DNA of 19,458 bases, from NCBI GenBank assembly GCA_003990745.1, contig RBNI01002156.1:1-19458 (forward strand), in the 5' to 3' direction. The notes under the pieces are model-generated. The model was not told the DNA's origin and did not search any database. It saw only the letters and a list, made by a program, of their open reading frames with translations. Position numbers and translations under genes: made by a program. Source of the stretch: Jimgerdemannia flammicorona. Lineage: Eukaryota > Mucoromycota > Endogonomycetes > Endogonales > Endogonaceae. This document shows positions 10,201 to 16,780 of this stretch, in pieces. Positions within the stretch are counted from its first letter, which is position 1. Every line of letters starts with the position of its first letter.

Positions 10201-10744
10201 ATTCCCTACCTGCATCTACCAGAGCACTCAGTCTTTCCACTTCCTCCCATGCCACCAGACCTCCACTCCAACCCACAGCTTCTCATCCTCCATCAGTTCT
10301 ATCCCTCAATATGTCATGGACCATATTGAAGTCCCCACCAAGTATATCTACCCCAACCTCTGCAAGAATTCCACTCTCCTGTAGGCCTGTCACCCAATTC
10401 ACCCGCTCGCCCCATACCGCAGGGCAGTAGCAGGAGCCCACCATGACTAACTTCCAACCTGTGTGTATCCACTCACCCCAGACCAATCTATCCCCCCAGC
10501 TCTACACATCCTATATCTCCCCTCTGCCCTTCCACACCAGAATTCCGACCTTACCCCTCCAAACTGCCATACCTCCCCACTCCTTCGTCCATTCCAGTCT
10601 ATCCAAGTCATCCTCACACCTGACATCTTGCAAGAGGAAGAGATCAGCCTCCAATCCCTTCAGCCAAGTAAAAATGTTCTTACATCAATAAGAACCCCGT
10701 AACCCATTCATGTTCAAAGAAAAAATGTTGGTTGTACTATTCAT
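7251..10744 (-). pseudogene. LINE ORF2 (endonuclease-reverse transcriptase) pseudogene
   Basis: ORF2 nicks target DNA and copies the LINE RNA into it. The ATG at 10744 opens MNSTTNIFSLNMNGLRG, an APE-type endonuclease start. Next come LLQDVRC (10619-10636 area; the family normally has Glu where this has Asp, 10625-10627), GGDFNMV (10325-10336 covers GDFN), RIDWILIA (from 10163) and WSDYW, where the catalytic His of SDH is Tyr (10077-10079). A frameshift lies at about 10166-10180. The reverse transcriptase keeps its key residues: QWGFVGGQLIRDST, FLDQEKAYDRV (near 8920-8948), GVPQGDPLSPILYA (near 8740-8775) and AFADDIVV (FADD at 8637-8648). The C-terminus (7251-7700) has a Cys-X2-Cys ... His-X4-Cys zinc motif, CFDCEEC ... 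HWLGEC, like the zf-RVT family. Stops lie between the motifs, e.g. TAG just after motif B. I do not see an RNase H domain. At about 1,160 codons it is of usual size. Confidence 0.9.
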
Positions 10745-10775
10745 AAGGGAAATTATATAGTTTCAGATGTGTCCT

Positions 10776-12782
10776 CTACTGCTCCATGTCCACTTCCTCC
10801 TGTGCTCTATCCAGGTTGCACTCAGCAATAGCTTCTGCTTCCTTGGCTCTCTTAGCCTCCAATTCAGCCAGAATCTCAGCCATCTCCCCATCCTCCTTTT
10901 CCTCAAAATCCTTGCAGTACTCCAAGCAAGCCTCTTGCCAGAGCTGCAATCCATGCTGCTTAGTCCAACAGTGGGCAGCCCACTCACCCACCACAACCGC
11001 CAGAGCAGCTTCTCTCTCCTTATCTACCTCATACCCCTCCTTCTCCAAGTATACTACCAGAATTTCAGCCTTCAATGCTGCCACCACTCCCTCACCCTGC
11101 AGGATCCTTGCCCAATGCTCATCACTCATCACTCAGAGGTCGACTTCCCCCAGCTCTTCTGCCGCCAAGTTGTTTATCATCCGGCACACCCAGAGCAAGT
11201 TTTCCACCTCCTTCCCTCCAGGGGTCGCTGGCCTCCCTCCATCTAACATCGTAGTATCAGCCCCTACACTTGCCGACTCAGTCCATCCCTCCTCTGGGAC
11301 ATCTACCAATTCCCCCTTCTCTGCATTTGGGACTCCAAAGTGCACCTGCTGAGCACTGTGCATTGGCACATCCTCCATCACTCTACCTCTCCCTGCTGGA
11401 CCTCTTCTGATAAGGGGAGAGGGTAAAGGTGAACCCTCCCAGGTTTCCTCCCAAACCTCAAGTGTGCCATCTTCATATGGATTCTTGCTCGGTCTCTTCT
11501 CGGCCTCCACCCACTTCTCCTCCTCATTCCTTCCACTACTAGCAGCCCAGACACTCACCTCAGCACCTCCTGTGGTTGCACTATCGCTTGTTGTCCTCAT
11601 CGCCTCTGCCCCCATTTTCGCCAACAATTCCCTCTGCCTTCTGCGCCCTTGGGACCTCTCCTATACCTCCTTGTTGATGCGGACTCACTTCTCTCCAACC
11701 ACCTTAAGGTGCATTGCCTCCTCGAATGCCTTCCATGCTTTCGCCCTCCTCTCCACCACTCCACTTAACTCCTCCAGTGCTTCCAGCAAATCCTCTTCCT
11801 CCTCCTCACTCCCCTTTACTCTCATCACCTTGCACAAGAAAGCCCCCCACACCATCACTGAGGGCCAGTCCTGTGCCTTCTCAGTAGCCTTCTGCTCAGC
11901 CAACCGAATCCTGACATCAACATCCCCTGTCCAGAGAGAGGTTCTTTCCCACACTCTGAACCCAATATTGACCATCTCCCCATACTCTGCCATGATCTCC
12001 TTGACTCTCTTCCTCATCTCTTCAGCAGTGACAGTGGGAACTCCTTTCACCAGCAGCTGCACTACTCTTGGGTCCCACCGCAAGCATCTCACCATCAGTA
12101 CACACACCTCACTCACTCTCATCTCAGCCTTCAGAGCCTCCTCCAGCAGCCCAGCCTCCTCAAATCCTACCTCCACCCCTTCAAGGCCCTTCAGGAACTT
12201 AACCGATGCCGCACCACTCATCTGCTTTGCAATCAGCCCCAGTATCATTTTTGCCATCACCACCAAGCTCTGGAAATACACTGTGACTGCAAATTCTGAG
12301 ATCAACTTCTTGAGTAATGGAGCCACCACCAGTCCCATTACACCATCTGCCAGGTCCCTGGGCCTCATGCCCTTCCCACTGCTCGGCTCACCATCAGCAG
12401 TCCCATCTAGATTTTTTTCCAGATCACCCATCACACCCCTATCAGCAGTCCCCGCCTCAGCCATTACCCCCCCAGCTCCACCCCTATGGCCCTCCTGAGA
12501 GGTACCCCCATGAGGTTGCTGCCTTGTAGCTCTCACTGGCACTTTTCCCCCCCTCAGCCAGCTCTCCAGGCCAGCCCCCTGCTGACTCCCCTTCACCTTC
12601 TCCACAAAGCTCGCTCTGCCAGACCCTTGACCTCCAGCTCCTCCCCCTCCTCCACTACATCCTCCTGCCAGCAGGTCCCTCATACTGCCCCCCAAACCAG
12701 GACCTCTCCCCACTTGCTGCCATTTGAATGCTCCAGGGCCACCCTGCCCAGTATGTACCTCAGGATGCTTGTTGGTTGCTAT
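10776..12782 (-). pseudogene. LINE ORF1 pseudogene (copy B)
   Basis: This is the homologue of copy A ORF1. Alignment by spacing puts the copy A ATG opposite ATA at 12780-12782 here, so the start codon is lost by a G-to-A change. The frame then runs FKWQQVGRGPGLGG, a Gly-rich part, and the conserved core (ISEFAVTVYFQS, GAASVKFLKG, RWDPRVVQLL). Two in-frame stops (TGA, TAG) follow GEK near 11685, after which the same frame continues RSQGRRRQRELLAK to a TGA at 11133-11135. Directly after it, still in frame, 118 more codons run to 10776 (MSDEHWARILQGEG ... EEVDMEQ), Glu/Ala-rich and probably helical. Either ORF1 ended at 11133 and a small separate ORF follows, or the TGA is a mutated Arg codon and ORF1 was about 668 codons. 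I see no zinc knuckle. Confidence 0.82.
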
Positions 12783-12864
12783 AATACTAGTAGCTTGTCT
12801 CTAGAAACTGTGTCGAAAGTATCACCAAAAGATTGTGTAACCTGAATGTTACCGGAGAAAGATG

Positions 12865-12879
12865 AGTATATATAGAACT
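12865..12879. repeat. Target-site duplication of LINE copy B, right copy
   Basis: AGTATATATAGAACT abuts the LINE 5' end and is identical to 7016-7030. The preceding base differs (G here, T at 7015), so the duplication does not extend further. Confidence 0.93.
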
Positions 12880-13700
12880 AGTACTCTTTGTATATATTGT
12901 AATAGATATAATTAACTCTCTACTCTTAACTTTGACTGGTAACTGATATATCATTATTATTGTAGACCTTTTATAAAATAGAGAGAGGTAGGACTCCTCA
13001 AAGAAGTCAATATATAGTTAATTGCTGATTTCTTCTATAAAGAAATTATCTGCTAATTTTAGACTTCAATATAAGTAACTATAGACAGAGGAACAGAATT
13101 CATGAACTAGTTCTTTAAGGTTCTCTACAAAAAGTACAAGATCTAGTATATTTGAACTATAGCCTATCACTCTCAGAGAAATAAATAAGCAGAAAGAATC
13201 AATAAGACCCTCAAGAACATCATTACCAAGATCTGTAATAATTACAAAAACTGAGATCACTATCTACCAATAGTATTATCTGCTCTTCAAAATATCTGAT
13301 CACAAAGTACTCATTTTATCTCTTGAGAAATACTGTTTAGAAAAGAAAGTTCTCAAGGAACCCTATCATTCAATAGAGATACTGTATGGAAATGCATGAA
13401 TACTAAGATACAGAAACTACACTAAATCAGAAAAAAGGTCAAGGATTATATAACCAAGGTACAGACCCTATAATAGAATAATGTAGAAAAGATTCACAAG
13501 CTCTTAAAGATTATTAAGATAAGAGATAAAGTCCTAGTATATTAGAATATAATAGAAACTTTATAGTTATGAAAACTGGAGCCTAAGTAAGAAGGACCTT
13601 ATCTTGTATAAGATATAAAAGAGACTATCTTTTGGCTATAAAAACTATCAGATATAATTATCTCTACCACTATCTACTGAAACTGACTAAAGAAATATTA
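12880..13700 (+). pseudogene. Gypsy pol pseudogene, second part (integrase core and C-terminus)
   Basis: The integrase resumes after the LINE. The translation shows DIINSLLLTLTGN then YIIIIVDLL (12905-12970), the first catalytic Asp region. In a shifted frame, after a one- or two-base indel, come DRGTEFMN (Asp at 13084-13086), FFKVLYKKYKI, a YHSQRNK-then-AERIN segment near 13160-13200 matching the usual YHPQTNGQTERVN, LKNIITKICNN and LPIVLSALQNI. Near 13530-13650 is the C-terminal DKVLVY ... EGPYLV segment seen in Ty3/Gypsy integrases. TAG and TGA stops interrupt the frame many times. This part belongs to the same gene as 3786-7015. The domain pieces on both sides of the LINE are complementary, not overlapping. 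Confidence 0.85.
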
Positions 13701-14198
13701 TAACTAATCAATGAAGTAATACTGTAGACCTCAAGATCACTAGTGCTATACAGTAAGCTATAGAAAGATAGTAGTATTCCACTAAGCTACTAAATATAGA
13801 GAAATCCTTTGACAGTATTCAAAGTATAGTACAGATATACTTGTCATAAAATTTACATTTCAAGATCTATCAGAACTAGACTGAGTTTCAGGAATACTTC
13901 AAGTTAGGATAGCTACTAAACTTAAAATCAGAAATAAAAAAAGAAGATTAGATCAGAGAGTATCAGCTCTCCTATATTTAGATCACTATTACTAAGAGAC
14001 TGCACAAGTTATTCAGAGAAGACAAACTAGCCCTAGCTCATTTTTAAGAAGTAGCTCTAGGAGACTTTGGATATATCAGAAGATAATATTGAAAGAATAT
14101 AATGATATAAATTATACAAAATAAAGAGATTCAACTGATTAAGGCTTGGAAGTTTGAATAGGATATTTCAGAGATAAATTACTTATTCAGAAGGAAGT
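13701..14198 (+). other. Gypsy internal 3' region, no recognisable domain
   Basis: This is AT-rich sequence between the integrase end and the 3' LTR. Short charged stretches such as LKIRNKKRRLDQRVSALLYL appear in one frame, with stops nearby, but I cannot assign a domain. No chromodomain is visible, unlike in the minus-strand Gypsy further right. The purine-rich CAGAAGGAAG at 14189-14198, directly before the LTR, may be the degraded polypurine tract used to prime second-strand synthesis. Confidence 0.5.
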
Positions 14199-14672
14199 TG
14201 TAATGATTGATCTAAATTAGGAATATAAAATAGAGGAATAGATATATATTTGGTTATAGTATCTGAATCTAATTTTCAAATATAGTATAATCTTATAAAA
14301 TAGCAGTTATTTTGCAAACATAGGAACTTTGGCAATTACTAAAGATTCTATATATATTGAAATATTCACAATTATAGCAGATATCAAATGATTCAATACT
14401 TGTGAAGAGTGACTCATAGAAAATATAGTTATAACTTAGCCACTATATAGCTAGCAAACTTGTATAAATATCTCCAGTATCTAGAGTAAATAAACCTTAA
14501 ATTAAAGTAGTTTAAAGTAAAGAAAACCCAAGAGAACTAGTAAGCCTATAGGTAGATATACTTTAATCTCACCCACCCTGCATCCTGAGGACTTTATAGA
14601 GTCAAAGAAGATCAAGTTTTCAAGATATAGAAATCTGATATACTTATATAGTTATATATCCATTATATTATA
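14199..14672 (+). repeat. 3' LTR of the + strand Gypsy element
   Basis: It starts TGTAATGATTGATC and aligns along its length with 2099-2576, the main differences being C/T and G/A. It retains the original TG terminus that the 5' copy has lost. The 3' limit, around CATTATATTATA, is set by comparison with the other LTRs and is uncertain by a few bases. Confidence 0.85.
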
Positions 14673-15330
14673 TTATATATAGTTATACTATATTTAGTAT
14701 CTATAACTGCTAGTTGGAAATTCTAGTAACTTATAGATATATATATAATAATTCATTATATCCTTCTTTTCTTTATCTGAACCTACTTATTAGATTTAGT
14801 ACTAAACTCTATACTTATCAAACTAAAGGACAATATACTCAACTACTTAAAAAATAATATCACTCTATTATTCATCATTCAAATTGACAATATTCTCAGA
14901 AGATACTCTATAGAGATAGATGAGAACTTGGGATTAGGTGCAGAAAAGAATATAAAGTCTTTTGGTAATAATATAAGTATAGTTGTTAATGAAAATAGAC
15001 TCATTGTTTGATTCTACTGAGAGTAGCTTGTTGATAGATAAGATATCTGATCTCATAGTACTTCTTTAATTCTTATTTATAATGGAAGATCTGAAAATAT
15101 TAGATTTTTTTAAGATATTGTTGGGCTTTATTTAGGTCTGGATCTCCAGAGATTTATATATTGATAGAGAATAGTTTAGTAGAATTCTATTAGTATTTAA
15201 TAACTATAAGAATAGTAGTAGTAATCTTATTTTGGCTTGTTCATAGTATCTTTGCTGAGTGCTCATATTGTAGTAGGTTATCTATATAGGATTGTTCAGA
15301 TTATTTATACTTCTCTTCATTAGAAGTATT
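14673..15330. other. AT-rich stretch without recognisable gene
   Basis: Stops occur in all frames and I find no motif I can name. By position it may hold the 3' untranslated region and decayed LTR of the minus-strand chromodomain Gypsy, since in that element's direction it lies just after the chromodomain. I could not find LTR termini or a second copy to confirm this. Confidence 0.45.
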
Positions 15331-15529
15331 TAGGAATATAACTGTCTTTCAGAAATTCTATCAGAATTTTCATTATATCAGATATCTATATTAGGTTACT
15401 GCTTTCTCTATATTTGACAAAAGGTCATCTTCTTTTTCTCAGAGTATATTATACTCAGAATATCCTTTTTATTTTATGAGGTAGTACTGGGTGAGCTTAG
15501 CAGCTCATCTGAATTAGTAATTCTTATAA

Positions 15530-15537
15530 TCTAGAAT
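15530..15537. repeat. 8-bp target-site duplication, left copy
   Basis: TCTAGAAT is identical to 15675-15682 and abuts the TAGTAC terminus of the small element. With the preceding A the identity is 9 bp, but that A is also the terminal base of the right inverted repeat. Confidence 0.8.
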
Positions 15538-15674
15538 TAGTACTTCTAAATAAATCAAATCCAATCAGAGTTTTTCAATTTAAATCAAGTTTGAATAGAA
15601 TTGAATTTGAATCAAATTGAGGGTTCAAATCAAATCTCAAATTGAATTGAACCTTTGATTTATTGAGAGCACTA
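15538..15674. mobile_element. hAT-like miniature inverted-repeat element (137 bp)
   Basis: The left end reads TAGTACTTCTAAATAAATCA. The right end, on the opposite strand, reads TAGTGCTCTCAATAAATCAA. These terminal inverted repeats are about 22 bp with a few mismatches and a one-base gap. The element is flanked by the 8-bp direct repeat TCTAGAAT. An 8-bp duplication and a TAGTG terminus fit the hAT superfamily (consensus YARNG). The interior is low-complexity and self-complementary (TTTGAAT, TTCAAAT, GGTTCAA ... TTGAACC), so a single strand could fold into a long hairpin. It has no coding capacity. Removing it with one repeat copy rejoins the chromodomain reading frame at YILD-YKNY, which strongly supports insertion. 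The left TAGTA is what TAGTG would become by a TpG-to-TpA change. Confidence 0.78.
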
Positions 15675-15682
15675 TCTAGAAT
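15675..15682. repeat. 8-bp target-site duplication, right copy
   Basis: TCTAGAAT, identical to 15530-15537, follows the right terminus of the miniature element. Confidence 0.8.
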
Positions 15683-16345
15683 ATAATTAACTTTGTATTC
15701 TAGTTCTTAGTTAATTATAATAAGATCTAGAGGTAATACTATTCTTTCTACAAAGATATTTTCAGTATATAGCTAGAGTTAAGATATATATATGGAATAC
15801 TGAGTGGATTTTTTCTAAAGTTGCTAGAAGGTCTAACTTATATATAACAAAACTATACTTCTTTAAGATCTTGAATAGTCTAATGTAATTGGGTCTGAAT
15901 TTCTTCTTTAGTCTTAGATTACTAAGAGTCAGATATTATATATTGAGTAATACCCATTTATCTTTTTTATATATGACTTCTCTTCTATTTTATAAGTATA
16001 TACTACTTGTATTATACTTCTATAAGAATATTACATGTTTGCTGAATAGTGTTTTATATAGTATTGATAACTTTTTATACTACTGATATTATTGCTTGTG
16101 TGATAGTTATGGAGATTTAGTGGTATTGTCTATAGTTTAGATAGAATAGAGTCATTTTTTCATCTCAATTATTCTACTTATAGTTATAGTAGATATTAAG
16201 TATCTACTTCAGAGTTTGATTAGTTTATTCTATTTGGCTATCTGTCTATAGGTAATAGACAGTAGATATTTTGAGTTAAAAGAGTATTTGCCAAAAGTTA
16301 CTTGTAAATTTCACATCTCTGTCAGAGATAATTACTGATAGTAAT

Positions 16346-16495
16346 TGTTGTATATTAGTACTCCTTTGGGATATGGGGAAGAGAGCAATTTATTGGATAA
16401 TACATGTAACATGAATTTACACATACTGATTACACTGATTGGTGATATCTCCTATGATGATATCAACATATATATCAAGTTGTCATATCTCAACA
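16346..16495 (-). repeat. Copia 3' LTR (150 bp)
   Basis: On the minus strand it begins TGTTGAGATATGACAACTTG, a very typical Copia LTR start, and ends ACTAATATACAACA. The ends form a 5-bp inverted repeat TGTTG/CAACA. It lies just left of the Copia pol and meets Gypsy integrase sequence on its other side. At 150 bp it is short for an LTR. The second LTR is outside the window, so both limits rest on the terminal motifs and the Gypsy junction. The purine tract before it (GCATGAG) is degraded. Confidence 0.72.
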
Positions 16496-16780
16496 CTCAT
16501 GCTCAAGGAGATATTACTAAAAAAAAGATATGAAATGTATCCAAAAAGGAGAGAGAATGCAAACTAGATAAAAAAAAAGCAATGCCACACATGCAAAACT
16601 AGAACTGCAATATAACCCAGATTATATCTAGGAATTTTCACAGATTGAAAAGTATTTTGAAATACCCATAATACCCACAGAAATGCATTATAACCCAATA
16701 TATATAATCCACTCATAGATGAGAGATACAACCAATGTATTTCAATATGGTACGAGAGGCTTTTAACAGTCTGAAAAGTC
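16496..16780 (-). other. Copia 3' untranslated region
   Basis: This 285-bp stretch between the pol stop codon and the 3' LTR has no coding similarity. It is AT-rich, with T-runs on the minus strand. I see no second gene in it. Confidence 0.6.

Larger units (their letters stand above)
7030..12864 (-). mobile_element. LINE (non-LTR retrotransposon) copy B, near full length
   Basis: The element is read right to left. It has a 5' end CATCTTTC at 12864, an ORF1 from 12782, an ORF2 with endonuclease and reverse transcriptase from 10744 to 7251, a 3' untranslated region, and a short A tail (T run at 7030-7037 on the + strand). It is flanked by exact 14-15 bp repeats, and the Gypsy integrase reading resumes directly after it. 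Its 5.8 kb length, two ORFs, APE-type endonuclease and lack of LTRs fit a fungal Tad1-like LINE. It is markedly C-rich on the + strand against AT-rich flanks, yet nearly free of CpG. The scattered in-frame stops make it inactive. Confidence 0.92.
2099..14672 (+). mobile_element. Ty3/Gypsy LTR retrotransposon (decayed), interrupted by a LINE
   Basis: Two direct LTRs of about 475 bp bound an internal region with gag, then protease, reverse transcriptase, RNase H and integrase in Ty3/Gypsy order. About 5.85 kb in the middle (7030-12879) is a LINE insertion plus one copy of its duplicated target. Without it the element is about 6.7 kb, a normal size for the family. The two LTRs differ at many sites, mainly by transitions and small indels, so the insertion is old. 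A 4-bp TTAT lies on both sides (2095-2098 and 14673-14676), but the sequence is so AT-rich that this is weak evidence of a target duplication. Every coding domain carries in-frame stops, so the element is inactive. Confidence 0.9.
15331..16340 (-). pseudogene. Second Gypsy (chromodomain type): integrase and chromodomain remnant
   Basis: Read right to left, the translation gives VIISDRDVKFTSNFWQILF (integrase core, second Asp at 16321-16323), then TDSQIE, a stop, TNQTLK (16180-16260; normally TDGQTERTNQTLE), LFYLNYRQYH, then KKKFRPNYIRLFKILKK and LDLLATLEKIHSVFHI (15790-15900), the usual integrase C-terminal segment. A chromodomain follows: LEYKVNYILD (about 15680-15715), interrupted by a 137-bp insertion, then YKNY ... 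YYLIK-stop-KGYSEYNIL-stop-EKEDDL (15430-15530). The stops at 15469-15471 and 15439-15441 sit where the chromodomain fold has Trp. Chromodomains in such integrases are thought to guide insertion to heterochromatin marks. The Copia insertion at 16346 removes the upstream part. This differs from the + strand Gypsy, which shows no chromodomain. Confidence 0.8.

Noticed and set aside
10767..11352. Overlapping + strand frames, Ser/Cys-rich
   Set aside because: They lie opposite the ORF1 C-terminal segment and show no recognisable domain.
11464..12498. Long + strand open frame, Ser/Pro/Leu-rich, as a possible host gene
   Set aside because: It is antisense to the LINE ORF1 core, whose minus-strand translation aligns residue by residue with copy A. 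The + frame composition is what a G/E/A-rich ORF gives when read backwards.
13066..13260. Minus-strand 64-codon frame
   Set aside because: Antisense to the Gypsy integrase segment DRGTEF to ITKIC, which carries recognisable motifs.
15538..15674. Tandem or satellite repeat rather than a transposon
   Set aside because: The TCAAAT/TTGAAT motifs are irregular and alternate in strand. The unit has defined inverted termini and flanking direct repeats, and it interrupts a coding alignment cleanly.
15889..16086. + strand 65-codon hydrophobic frame resembling a small membrane protein
   Set aside because: It lies opposite the integrase C-terminal region of the minus-strand Gypsy. The hydrophobicity comes from T-rich codons in AT-rich DNA.
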